Source: Mesorhizobium sp. B2-1-1 (lineage in GTDB: Bacteria > Pseudomonadota > Alphaproteobacteria > Rhizobiales > Rhizobiaceae). Taken from it: 64,000 nt of DNA. The position numbers were made by a program, and so were the translations under genes. The first letter of the stretch is position 1. Each line of letters begins with the position of its first letter. A model generated the notes under the pieces. It made no database searches. It was not told the origin of the DNA and was given only the letters and a program-made list of their open reading frames with translations. The stretch is taken from the NCBI RefSeq assembly GCF_006442975.2, contig NZ_CP083954.1:1557501-1621500 (forward strand), given 5' to 3'. Below are positions 56,325-64,000 of the stretch, one piece after another.

Positions 56325-56533
56325 GGTCTCTGTCCGATGTTGGCGCTCTCTGGCCGAGGGCGCGGATCCCGTGGAAACAAGAATGTTCAGTTTTTGCCCG
56401 CCTGCCGGCAGGGGAGAATTGCCGTCTTGATGCGCCGTCCATTGCCCGGAAAAGCACACCTTGCCGGCGCCTGGGCAGGACGGCCTCAAGTTGCGAGTTC
56501 GCCGGATTTGCGCGATAACTCCCATCGGCGTAT

Positions 56534-56548
56534 ACGTGTGTAACACGT
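56534..56548. promoter_or_regulatory. Candidate SorC operator
   Basis: ACGTGT-GTA-ACACGT is a perfect 6-3-6 palindrome in the gap between the aldolase operon and the SorC-type regulator gene. It is 62 bases before the regulator start. A related but imperfect GTGTTACAA-type piece lies near 57691 before the transporter operon. Confidence 0.5.
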
Positions 56549-56609
56549 TGCTGAAAGGAATTGCAAGCTGGCTGTCCCTCCCATTCAGGATGCGACCGCA
56601 TCGCGCACG

Positions 56610-57515
56610 ATGCTGCACACGGTCGCCAAACTGCATTACGAGGCGGAGATGTCGCAGGTCGATATCGCGCGGCAGCTTGGCGTCTCCACCGCGACCATAT
56701 CGCGCCTCTTGCAGCGGGCGCGGGCGGAAGGGATCGTCCGTATCGAGGTTCTCGATCTGGCGGCACCTGAGGAGATCACCGGACAGCTAATCGATAGGCT
56801 AGGCCTGCGTGACGCAGCGGTGGTCGAGACGCCGGCCGCAGGCGCGCTGACGGCGCTGGCCGGCCCGCTCGGCGGCCTTCTCAAGCAGGCGCAATTGGTG
56901 GCCGGCTCCGTGGTCGCCATCGGCTGGGGGCGCGCGGTGCGCGAGGTGATCCGCGCCGGCCTGCCGCGCATTCCGGGCGTGCTGACCGTTGCCGCCACCG
57001 GCGGCATGCAGCAGCACGCGGCGCATTTTCAGGTCAACGAATTCGTCCGCCTCGCCGCCGAGGAGTTCGGCGGGACACCGCACTTCATTCATGCGCCCTA
57101 TCTGCCTTCCAGTGAATTGCGTGAAGTCTTCCTTGGTGATGCCGCCATCAGCGATGCCGTCGCGCTGTGGGACAGGACCGATGTGGCGATCGTCGGCATC
57201 GGCCTGCCGCATGCCATCAATGCACCCGAGGCGAGCGCCGCCACGCCGAGCGAGCAGGCGCTGGTCCATGCGGCCGGCGATGTCCTTCGGCATTATTTCG
57301 ATGCCGATGGCGCGCTGATCGCCTGGGAAGGAGAGGGCCGGATGATCGCTATGTCGCCGGCGCAGCTCCGCGCCGTGCCGCTGGTGATCGGTGTCGCGGC
57401 GTCGCCGGAAAAGGCGACGGCCATCATCGGCGCCGCTCGCGCTCAGCTGATCAACGCCGTGATAACGGATACGAAGACGGCGCAAGCCATCCTCGCTACC
57501 CTGCCGCCGCGATAG
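56610..57515 (+). CDS. SorC/DeoR-type sugar-responsive regulator
   Basis: A 301-residue regulator. The HTH is MLHTVAKLHYEAEMSQVDIA then RQLGVSTATISRLLQRARAE; the rest (~55-300) is the SorC sugar-phosphate-binding domain with VVAIGWGRAVREVIR, VAATGGMQQHAAHF and DVAIVGIGLP. Relatives often have ~10 more residues before MLHT, but no standard start codon lies there, so the ATG is used. It stands between the divergent aldolase/ROK operon and the co-directional transporter operon and probably controls both. Confidence 0.88.
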   Translation: MLHTVAKLHYEAEMSQVDIARQLGVSTATISRLLQRARAEGIVRIEVLDLAAPEEITGQLIDRLGLRDAAVVETPAAGALTALAGPLGGLLKQAQLVAGSVVAIGWGRAVREVIRAGLPRIPGVLTVAATGGMQQHAAHFQVNEFVRLAAEEFGGTPHFIHAPYLPSSELREVFLGDAAISDAVALWDRTDVAIVGIGLPHAINAPEASAATPSEQALVHAAGDVLRHYFDADGALIAWEGEGRMIAMSPAQLRAVPLVIGVAASPEKATAIIGAARAQLINAVITDTKTAQAILATLPPR

Positions 57516-57942
57516 TGCCGCCCGCCGCCCCGCCGCCGCATTCCAGTTCGCGAGGGCGATTTTACGAAATCGGTTGTGCCGCCGAGAAGTCGAGGCAATA
57601 GTTCGGCGGGACTTTGTGGAGCAGTCGGATGTTGCGTGAAAAATCCGGCGTTGCGACCCGGAAAACCGAGTTGCAATTTATTTCTGCAAAGTGTTACAAG
57701 TTTGTGAACTTGGCGTGCAACGCATGCCGGGTGCTGTGGTTCTCTGACCTCGCGGAGGCGAGGAAGTGACCGTGGCTATCGTGCCGGTCGGCTGGACCGG
57801 CTGACATATCGACTGGAGGGCGCTTGGGAGGAGCTGCCCGCGAAAAGCAAACAGGCGTTCCCGGCCGTCTTGTCCCAAGCGGACGACGGCCATTCGATGT
57901 CACTTGCAACGGCAGATCTGCCAACACAATGAGGAGGATGTC
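57516..57942. promoter_or_regulatory. Upstream region of the ribose-type transporter operon
   Basis: About 430 bases without a gene. The segment 57670-57710 (GCAATTTATTTCTGCAAAGT and following) is AT-rich and includes GTGTTACAAG, similar to half of the SorC palindrome, so the operon promoter probably lies here. The remainder is GC-rich and featureless to the eye. Confidence 0.45.
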
Positions 57943-58920
57943 ATGAAGAAGATCGTTGCCGCGCTTGCGGCTCTCGCCGTCAGCGCGACGGTGCTTATCG
58001 CGCCCGCGCAGGCGCAGGACAAGAAATACACCATCGCGCTCGTTCCGGGCCTGACCACCGACGGTTTCTACATCACCATGCGCAAGGGCGCCCAGGCCGC
58101 GGCCGACGCCCTTGGCGTGAACCTGGTCTTCCAGGGCGCTCCTGAGTTCAATCCGGTCACCCAGGTGCCGGTGCTCGACGCGGTCATCGCCAAGAAGCCG
58201 GACGCGATCCTGATCGCGCCTACCGACAAGGTCCAGCTGGTCGAGCCGCTGCGCAAGGCCAATGACGCAGGCATTCCGGTCATCACCGTGGATACGTTCA
58301 TCGGCACCGGCGCCTATCAGACCGGAGCGGGTGACGCCGATTTCCCGCTGGCCTACATCGCTTCGGACAATGTGCTGGGCGGCGAAATCGCGGCGCGGGC
58401 GCTTGCCAAGGCCGTCGGCGACAAGGGCAAGGTCTACGTCTCCAACGTCAAGCCCGGCATCTCGACCACCGACCAGCGCGAGGAAGGCTTCAAGAAGGAG
58501 ATGGCCAACCATCCCGGCATCACCGTTCTCGAGACCCAGTTCAATGACGACGACGCCAACAAGGCGGCCTCGCAGCTGCAGGCGGTGTTCGCGCGCAACC
58601 CCGACCTCGTCGGCGTGTTCGGCGCCAATCTGTTCTCGGCGCTGGGCGCCGCCAATGGCGTCAAGCAGGCAGGGCAGACGGGCACCGTCAAAGTGGTTGC
58701 CTTCGATGCTCCGACCAGCATCGTCGACAACATCAACACCGGCCTTGTGGATGTGGCGATCGCCCAGCATCCCGCAGAGATCGGCTATTTCGGCGTCGTC
58801 TCGGCCTATGCCCACCTGACCGGCCAATCCATCCCGGTCACGATCGGCACCGGCTTCACGATCATGGACAAGTCCAACATCGCCGATCCGAACATCTCGA
58901 AGTATCTCTACTCCGAGTAA
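57943..58920 (+). CDS. Sugar-binding protein of a ribose-type ABC transporter
   Basis: A 325-residue periplasmic binding protein with GAGGAGG before its ATG. The signal (KKIVAALAALAVSATVLIAP, cut after AQAQ) is followed by a RbsB-like two-lobe fold: KKYTIALVPGLTTDGFYITM, KKPDAILIAPTDK, GIPVITVDTFIGTGAY, VGVFGANLFSALGAANGVKQ. First gene of a three-gene operon. Sugar specificity cannot be read from sequence; the neighbouring aldolase and kinase suggest the sugar that they break down. Confidence 0.92.
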   Translation: MKKIVAALAALAVSATVLIAPAQAQDKKYTIALVPGLTTDGFYITMRKGAQAAADALGVNLVFQGAPEFNPVTQVPVLDAVIAKKPDAILIAPTDKVQLVEPLRKANDAGIPVITVDTFIGTGAYQTGAGDADFPLAYIASDNVLGGEIAARALAKAVGDKGKVYVSNVKPGISTTDQREEGFKKEMANHPGITVLETQFNDDDANKAASQLQAVFARNPDLVGVFGANLFSALGAANGVKQAGQTGTVKVVAFDAPTSIVDNINTGLVDVAIAQHPAEIGYFGVVSAYAHLTGQSIPVTIGTGFTIMDKSNIADPNISKYLYSE

Positions 58921-58934
58921 GTCCGGACCAGCTT

Positions 58935-58988
58935 GGCTCTTCCCGGTGCGCCGGGAGGAGCCTGTGCCGGTCCCGCCAGGGCGGGACC
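58935..58988 (+). repeat. Two hairpins between binding-protein and permease genes
   Basis: GGCTCTTCCCGG pairs with CCGGGAGGAGCC (58935-58962), and GGTCCCGCC with GGCGGGACC (58969-58988). Such paired stems commonly protect the upstream part of the mRNA so that the binding protein is made in excess over the permease. No T-run follows. Confidence 0.7.
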
Positions 58989-59019
58989 TGTTTGAAGGCA
59001 GCCGCGCCGCGGAGTACTC

Positions 59020-60081
59020 ATGACCTCGACATCACCAGCACAGCCAGCCGAGAAGCATGTCGCCCCCCAGGCTGACCACGGCGATCCCGCCAGGAGCTGG
59101 ATCGCACGCATCGCCGAGGGGCGCGCCTGGCTGTTTCTCGCCGGCCTGATCATCTGTTTCGAGATCTGGTCGCGGAGCGCCTTCGGCGCCACTTTCGTGC
59201 TCAATCCGTTCAATCTTCAATCCATCGCGATCTTCGCCGTGGCGCCGCTGCTTTTGGCGACCGGGCAGACCTTCGTCATCATTTCAGGCGGCATCGACCT
59301 GTCGCTGGGCTTCATCATGGGCCTTGCGGCGGTCATCGCCGCGCATGCCACCAACATGGCGGGCGCCGCCATTCCGTTGCCGTTGGCCATGCTGGCCGGC
59401 ATCCTTGCCGCGGTGATCGTGGCCGGCGTGCCCGGCGTCATCAACGGCTTGCTGATCTCGCGGCTCAGGGTCCCGCCCTTCATCGGCACGCTCGGCATGT
59501 TCGGCGTCGCCCGCGGTGTCGCCTTCCTGCTTGCCGGCGGCACGACGGTGCCGGTACAGAATTCCTGGTTCGCACTGCTCGGCAACGGCAAGTTCCATGG
59601 CGTGCCCTATCTGGTGATGATCGCCGCTGTCTTCGTCGTCGTGATGCACTATCTGCTCAGCCAGACCCGGTTCGGCCAGCACAATTACGCTATCGGCGCC
59701 AATGTGCAGGCCGCGCGCCGCGCCGGCATCGACATCAGGGGCCATATCCTGCGGCTTTATGTGCTGTCGGCAATGTGCGCCGGCCTTGGCGGCGCGCTCT
59801 ATGCCGCGCGCTTCACGGCGGGGGCAGCGCAGGCCGGCGAACCGCTGCTGCTCGACAGCGTCGCGGCGGTGGTGATCGGCGGCGCCAGCCTGTTCGGCGG
59901 CTCCGGCACCATCTTCGGCACCGTCGCCGGCGCGCTGGTGATCGCGGTCATCCAATACGGGCTGGTCTTCGTCAATGTGGAGCCGTTCTGGCAGTTCATC
60001 GCCGTCGGCGTCGTCATCATCATTTCCGTTCTCATCGACCAGGCGCAGCGCCGGTTCAGTGGAGCCCGTCAGGATGAATAG
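59020..60081 (+). CDS. Permease of the ribose-type ABC transporter
   Basis: A 353-residue membrane protein of the RbsC type with about ten hydrophobic helices. Typical pieces are TFVIISGGIDLSLGFIMGLA, GVINGLLISRLRVPPFIGTL, RRAGIDIRGHILRLYVLSAM and GGASLFGGSGTIFGTVAGAL. The N-terminal ~40 residues are polar and lie in the cytoplasm. The last 8 bases overlap the ATPase gene, so translation is coupled. Completes the transporter with the binding protein and ATPase. Confidence 0.93.
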   Translation: MTSTSPAQPAEKHVAPQADHGDPARSWIARIAEGRAWLFLAGLIICFEIWSRSAFGATFVLNPFNLQSIAIFAVAPLLLATGQTFVIISGGIDLSLGFIMGLAAVIAAHATNMAGAAIPLPLAMLAGILAAVIVAGVPGVINGLLISRLRVPPFIGTLGMFGVARGVAFLLAGGTTVPVQNSWFALLGNGKFHGVPYLVMIAAVFVVVMHYLLSQTRFGQHNYAIGANVQAARRAGIDIRGHILRLYVLSAMCAGLGGALYAARFTAGAAQAGEPLLLDSVAAVVIGGASLFGGSGTIFGTVAGALVIAVIQYGLVFVNVEPFWQFIAVGVVIIISVLIDQAQRRFSGARQDE

Positions 60082-60820
60082 CACCGAGCCCCTCCTCGAA
60101 GTCCGGAACCTTTCCAAGCACTTCGGTGCGGTACGGGCGCTCAACGATTTCTCCATGGCCGTGCGGCCGGGCGAAGTGGTGGCGCTTGCCGGCGACAATG
60201 GCGCCGGCAAGACGACCCTGATCAAGGCAATATCGGGCGTGTTCCAGCCGACGGGCGGAGAAATCCTGCTCAGAGGGCAGCCGGTGGCTTTCGCCACGCC
60301 GCAGGAGGCGCGCGAAAAGGGCATCGAGACGATCTACCAGGATCTCGCGCTGGCCGACAATCTGTCGATCGGTGCCAACATCTTCCTCGGCCGCGAACCG
60401 ATGCGCAAGGCGTTCGGCTTCCTGCCGGTGCTCGACCGCAAGGCCATGGCAGAGGCCGCCAGGGAGACGATGAAGCGGCTGGACTTCCACGTCAGCCGGT
60501 TGAACGCGCCGGTCAGCAATTTCTCCGGCGGCCAGCGCCAGGCCGTGGCCATCGGCCGCGCCGTCTACTGGGATGCGCAGATCCTGATCATGGATGAACC
60601 GACGGCCGCGCTCGGCGTGCCGGAGCAGCGCAAGGTGATTTCGCTCATCCATCAGCTCAAGGCGCAAGGGCGCGGCGTGATCTTCATCTCGCATAATCTG
60701 CAGGACATCTTCGCCGTTTCCGATCGCATCGTCGTGCTGCGGCGTGGGATCCAGGCCGGCGAGCGCAAGATTTCCGAGACCAACCATGACGAGGTCGTCA
60801 GGCTGATGGTCGGCGGCTAA
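60074..60820 (+). CDS. ATPase of the ribose-type ABC transporter
   Basis: A 248-residue single-domain ATPase, unlike the doubled RbsA type of ~500 residues. Walker A is GDNGAGKTTLIKAISG, the signature is NFSGGQRQAVAIGRA, Walker B is ILIMDEPTAALG, and the switch histidine lies in VIFISHNLQD. A single-domain partner is typical of the FrcA-like group in rhizobia, which forms a homodimer. Its stop is 12 bases from the end of the convergent ATC-hydrolase-like gene. Confidence 0.93.
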   Translation: MNSTEPLLEVRNLSKHFGAVRALNDFSMAVRPGEVVALAGDNGAGKTTLIKAISGVFQPTGGEILLRGQPVAFATPQEAREKGIETIYQDLALADNLSIGANIFLGREPMRKAFGFLPVLDRKAMAEAARETMKRLDFHVSRLNAPVSNFSGGQRQAVAIGRAVYWDAQILIMDEPTAALGVPEQRKVISLIHQLKAQGRGVIFISHNLQDIFAVSDRIVVLRRGIQAGERKISETNHDEVVRLMVGG

Positions 60821-60832
60821 GGCCGTCAATTG

Positions 60833-61339
60833 CTAGCCGGCATCGCGGTTGGTCAGCGCGATATGGCAGCAGCCGCTGCCGTGGCCGGGCGTCCAGGTGA
60901 CATTGTCGAAACGCACGCCGGTCGCTTCGAACAGGCCACGGTCGAAGGCGCCGGCGATGCGGCAGAGCGTGGCGAGCTTTTCCTCGCCGACGCCGGCCTC
61001 GACCCAGGCATCCTTGAGGGGGCAGCGTTTCACCTTGAAGGCGATGCGGTCGGGCCCGCGTTCGACATCGGTCGGATACATCCGGCCGTCATCCGGGCTG
61101 ACCGACAGGAAAGCTTCGCCGATTGAGCGCGCGTCGTTGGGACCGAATGCGGCGAAGGCGGCTGCTGCCACTTCCTTGCCGCGCTGCTCGATGGTCCGGG
61201 TCATTATCGCCTCGGCTCTTTCGGCGCCCAGCTCTCCGGTCAACTCATCCAGGAACAGGCGATAGAGGTCGGCCCGGTTGCGGAATGCGGAATCGAGTTC
61301 GCGCGACAGTTTCTCGGCTCTGGCTTCGGGGTCGATCAT
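60833..61339 (-). CDS. ATC-hydrolase-like protein
   Basis: A 168-residue protein resembling L-2-amino-thiazoline-4-carboxylate hydrolases: a helical first half (FLDELTGELGAERAEAIMTR) then RIAFKVKRCPLKDAWVEAGV, ATLCRIAGAFDRGLFEATGV and the Cys/His-rich end HGSGCCHIAL. The CPLKDAW and LC-IA-FD-G motifs are those of the family. It overlaps the upstream ABC ATPase gene by four bases, so it is the last gene of the peptide-type transporter operon and may process the imported compound. Confidence 0.8.
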   Translation of the reverse strand: MIDPEARAEKLSRELDSAFRNRADLYRLFLDELTGELGAERAEAIMTRTIEQRGKEVAAAAFAAFGPNDARSIGEAFLSVSPDDGRMYPTDVERGPDRIAFKVKRCPLKDAWVEAGVGEEKLATLCRIAGAFDRGLFEATGVRFDNVTWTPGHGSGCCHIALTNRDAG

Positions 61340-62127
61340 GATGCTTCCTGCGTGGTTCTTCTGAGCTTTGGTGCGGCTGCCACGAGCGCCTTGCCGATAG
61401 CCGATCGCGGCGCATCGATGACGGCGCGGGCATCGCCGCTCTCGGCAATCCGCCCGCCGTCGAGAAGGATGACGCGGTGGGCGACGGCCCTGACGACGCC
61501 GAGATCATGCGAAATGAAGAGATAAGCGATCCGTTCCTGGCGTTGCAGGTCGAGCAAAAGATCGAGGATCTGTCCGCGCACCGAAACATCGAGTGCCGAC
61601 ACCGCTTCGTCGAGCACGATCAGCGAGGGTTTCGTGGCCATGGCGCGGGCAATCGCCACCCGCTGCCGCTGGCCGCCCGAGATTTCGTGGATGGCGCGAG
61701 AGGCGAGCTCCGCCGTAAGCCCGACGCGCTCCAGCAGGGCGGCGATACGGCGCGGGCGCTCGGAACGGGAGGCGACGCCGTGGATGCGCAAAGGATCGTC
61801 AAGCACGCGCGCCACCGTGGCGCGCGGATTGAAGGCGGCAAGCGGATCCTGGAACACCATCTGCAAGCGAGCGCGACGCGCACGCAAGCCGGCGCCGCCC
61901 AGAGCCAGGAAATCATGGCCTTCGAATTCGATCCGGCCGGCATCCGGCTCGATCAGCCGCAGCACCAGCCGCGCAATCGTCGACTTGCCGCTGCCGGAGG
62001 GTCCGGCCAGCGCCAGCGTCTCGCCGGGCCCGATTTCGAAGGAAACGTCGTCGACCGCGGTAACCGTCTTGCCGCCACGGCGGTAATGCCTGGTAAGATT
62101 GGAAACCGCCAGCACAGGGGCGCTCAT
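61336..62127 (-). CDS. Peptide-type ABC transporter ATPase (OppF/DppF-like)
   Basis: A 263-residue ATPase starting MSAPVLAVSNLTRHYRRGGK. Walker A is GPSGSGKSTIARLVLRLIEP, the signature is EISGGQRQRVAIARAM, Walker B is LIVLDEAVSALDVS, and the switch histidine lies in YLFISHDLGVVR. MVFQDPLAAFNPRATV is typical of the OppF branch. The usual C-terminal oligopeptide/dipeptide extension is short. It pairs with the OppD-like gene four bases upstream. Substrate may be peptides, nickel or other small compounds. Confidence 0.92.
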   Translation of the reverse strand: MSAPVLAVSNLTRHYRRGGKTVTAVDDVSFEIGPGETLALAGPSGSGKSTIARLVLRLIEPDAGRIEFEGHDFLALGGAGLRARRARLQMVFQDPLAAFNPRATVARVLDDPLRIHGVASRSERPRRIAALLERVGLTAELASRAIHEISGGQRQRVAIARAMATKPSLIVLDEAVSALDVSVRGQILDLLLDLQRQERIAYLFISHDLGVVRAVAHRVILLDGGRIAESGDARAVIDAPRSAIGKALVAAAPKLRRTTQEAS

Positions 62128-62131
62128 GCCA

Positions 62132-62962
62132 TCATACCGTGGTGCAGCGGTTCGGCGTCGAGGCCGATAGGGCCTCGAGCAGCGCGCGCGTGTAGGCTTC
62201 AGTTGGCGCACCGACGATCTGCTGCGTGGCGCCAAGTTCGATCAATTCGCCATCCCGGAACACGGCAATGCGGTCGGCAAGCTCGGCGGCCAGCGCGATG
62301 TCGTGACTGATGAACAGCAGCGTCATGCCGTCTTCTGTCGCCAGCCGCCGGATCAGTGCGACGATCTCGGCCTGCACGATGGTGTCGAGCGCGCTGGTCG
62401 CCTCGTCGGCGATCAAAAGTCTCGGGCCGGCTGCGATCGCGGCTGCAATCGCCACACGCTGCTTCTGACCGCCGGACAGCTGATGCGGATAGGCGCGCAG
62501 GGCGGAGTCCGGGTCGGGCAGACGGACGCGTTCGAGCAGATCCTTCGCCTTGGCGTATGCCTGAGGCCATGTGAGACCGAGATGGGTTCGGGAGACTTCG
62601 GCGATCTGTTTGCCGACGGTCATGACAGGATCGAGGCTGGCGGACGGGTCTTGAAAGATGAAGCCGATATCGCGGCCGAGGAGGGGTGCCTTTTCGAGAA
62701 AACGGGAAGGTAGGCGTTCTGCCTTGGCACCCAACATCGACGGTCGCAAAACCCAATCGATACGTCCGTCAATCCTGGCGCTCGCCGGCAACAACCCCGC
62801 AATCGCCAAAGCCAGCGTACTTTTGCCCGAACCGCTTTCGCCGATGACGGCCAGCCGCTCGCCAGCCTTGATGTCGAGGCTGATGTCCCTCAGCGCCACC
62901 ACCTCGCCGTCGTCACGGCGGTAGGTCACCGCGAGGTTGCGGATCGAAGCCAGCGCGGTCAC
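62132..62962 (-). CDS. Peptide-type ABC transporter ATPase (OppD/DppD-like)
   Basis: A 276-residue ATPase with a GTG start that overlaps the permease stop. Walker A is GESGSGKSTLALAIAGLLPA, the signature is QLSGGQKQRVAIAAAI, Walker B is LLIADEATSALDT, and the switch is LLFISHDIALAA. IGFIFQDPSASLDPVMTVGK marks the OppD branch. It forms a heterodimer with the OppF-like protein. Confidence 0.92.
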   Translation of the reverse strand: MTALASIRNLAVTYRRDDGEVVALRDISLDIKAGERLAVIGESGSGKSTLALAIAGLLPASARIDGRIDWVLRPSMLGAKAERLPSRFLEKAPLLGRDIGFIFQDPSASLDPVMTVGKQIAEVSRTHLGLTWPQAYAKAKDLLERVRLPDPDSALRAYPHQLSGGQKQRVAIAAAIAAGPRLLIADEATSALDTIVQAEIVALIRRLATEDGMTLLFISHDIALAAELADRIAVFRDGELIELGATQQIVGAPTEAYTRALLEALSASTPNRCTTV

Positions 62963-63789
62963 GACAGGCCTCTTCTGACCGCCGTGGTTTCAACGATGCC
63001 TTCACCGGCGAGATAGACGCCGAGCACCGTCAGGACCAGCGCTATGCCGGGCGCGATCGACAGGAAGGGCGCGGTGCGCAGCACCGCGCGGCCCTCCGCT
63101 ATCATGCCGCCCCAGGTGACCCGATTGGGGTCGCCAAGGCCGAGGAAGGACAAAGCCGCCTCGGTGAGGATCGCCGCTGCCACGATCACCGAGGACAGCG
63201 CCAACACCGGCGGCAAGGCATTGGGCAGCACCTCGCGAAAGGCGATTTCCAGCGGATGCATGCCGATGACGCGCGCGCCGGCGACGTAGTCGCGCTCGCG
63301 GATCGACAGCACTTCCGCGCGGGCCACGCGCGCGGGCCCGGTCCAGGTGCCGAGCGCTATTGCCGCCACGACGACGCCGATCGAAGGGCCGACCACGCTG
63401 ACGAAGGCCAGAGCGAGCAAAAAGCCCGGCACGGTCTGGAAGGCATCGGTGACGCGCATCAGCACCTCGTCGGTGAGGCCGCCGGCAAACCCGGCCACCG
63501 TGCCCACCACGGAGCCGATGGCCAGTGCGGCGGCCGCTGCCGCAAGGCCGACGGCAAGCGACGTGCGGGCGCCGTGGAAAAGCTCGGCCAGCACGTCGCG
63601 GCCGAGGCGATCCGTGCCGAGCGGCAGCGACCAGTCCTGGAAGGGCGGCAGCAGCGCCGGGCCGGCGATGGCTTGCGGGTCGCCCGGAAACAGCAGCGGC
63701 GCCGACAGGGCCATGGCGCACAATGCCGCCAGGAGTATGGCGCCGGCGACCGCCTCCGGCGTGCGCAGAAAGCGGCGGAGCGTGCTCAT
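62959..63789 (-). CDS. Peptide-type ABC transporter permease (OppC/DppC-like)
   Basis: A 276-residue inner-membrane protein with about six helices. The N-terminal helix (AGAILLAALCAMALSAPLLF) is followed by a periplasmic loop with PLGTDRLGRDVLAELFHGAR, the OppC marker. The EAA loop (IREVLPNALPPVLALSSVI-type sequence, then ILTEAALSFLGLGDPNRVTW) contacts the ATPases. It overlaps both neighbours by four bases in a tight operon. Confidence 0.93.
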   Translation of the reverse strand: MSTLRRFLRTPEAVAGAILLAALCAMALSAPLLFPGDPQAIAGPALLPPFQDWSLPLGTDRLGRDVLAELFHGARTSLAVGLAAAAAALAIGSVVGTVAGFAGGLTDEVLMRVTDAFQTVPGFLLALAFVSVVGPSIGVVVAAIALGTWTGPARVARAEVLSIRERDYVAGARVIGMHPLEIAFREVLPNALPPVLALSSVIVAAAILTEAALSFLGLGDPNRVTWGGMIAEGRAVLRTAPFLSIAPGIALVLTVLGVYLAGEGIVETTAVRRGLS

Positions 63790-64000
63790 GTGCCGGCCTC
63801 GCTGGCGCCGACGCGCGGGTCGAGAAAGGCATAGGCGACATCGACGAGAAGATTGATGACGATGACCAGGACGGCGCTGACGAGAATGATGCCGAGCAGC
63901 AAGGGCGTGTCGCGCGCGGCCACTGCCTCCTGCGCCAGCCGACCCAGACCGGGCACGGCAAAGACACTCTCGATGACGACGCTACCGCCCAGCATCTGCG
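63786..64000 (-). CDS. Peptide-type ABC transporter permease (OppB/DppB-like), partial
   Basis: The C-terminal ~70 residues of the first permease: LGGSVVIESVFAVPGLGRLA, QEAVAARDTPLLLGIILVSA and VINLLVDVAYAFLDPRVG, which is the closing EAA-loop and last helix of OppB-type permeases. The gene continues past the right edge of the window, so its start and any binding-protein gene are not seen. Confidence 0.92.
   Translation of the reverse strand, partial: QMLGGSVVIESVFAVPGLGRLAQEAVAARDTPLLLGIILVSAVLVIVINLLVDVAYAFLDPRVGASEAGT

Overview
The window looks like the chromosome of a Mesorhizobium-like member of the Rhizobiales. The grounds are a 23S-5S-tRNA-fMet rRNA operon end, DUF6894, DUF982, KTSC and Usg family small proteins, an alphaproteobacterial groESL with a CIRCE operator, a ROSE-like thermosensor upstream of an Hsp20 gene, and high-GC sugar and peptide ABC transporter loci. 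The genus is inferred from sequence character, not from a search.

Layout. Positions 1-3043 hold the end of an rRNA operon: partial 23S, 5S and initiator tRNA-fMet. The last 20 bases of the tRNA (3024-3043) recur exactly at 22228-22247, and a 13-base core recurs at 45340-45352 inside the 3' end of a large serine recombinase gene. These three sites divide 42.3 kb of accessory DNA into two tandem islands, 3044-22247 and 22248-45352. From 45353 on the sequence looks like ordinary chromosome: Hsp20 genes, groESL, a LysR-regulated redox pair, a sugar locus and an oligopeptide-type ABC transporter that runs off the window.

Island 1 is dominated by one operon-like block that I cannot match to a known system. 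A SARP-like regulator is divergent from a 3080-residue protein with a clear twin-arginine signal. Next come a translationally coupled 1747-residue partner without a signal, a 73-residue TatA-like membrane protein, a small second twin-arginine protein, and a secreted matrixin-type metalloprotease with HEFGHCLGLDH. The natural reading is a dedicated export module for a giant protein complex with its own TatA-type component.

Island 2 has a left half packed with nucleotide-signalling and conflict genes. There are five TIR-superfamily proteins in about 7.4 kb: TIR plus a small partner, a ThsB-like TIR, TIR plus pYEATS-TIR, and a ThsB-like TIR plus a stand-alone SLOG-like protein. With them are a TPR/TRAF-binding-like trypsin protease, an alpha/beta hydrolase and a DUF3883 nuclease-like protein. 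This is very probably an anti-phage defence island with Thoeris-related but non-canonical gene sets. The middle carries two decayed IS110 transposases. The right half is a string of small stress-type rhizobial genes, two Crp/Fnr regulators and several broken genes. It ends in the serine recombinase whose reading frame crosses the attachment core.

The right 18.6 kb is chromosomal housekeeping and metabolism. Hsp20 and groESL carry heat-shock control elements. A SorC-type regulator sits between an aldolase/ROK-kinase operon, whose kinase is fused to a second P-loop domain, and a ribose-type ABC transporter operon. The last genes form a peptide-type ABC transporter with an ATC-hydrolase-like gene.
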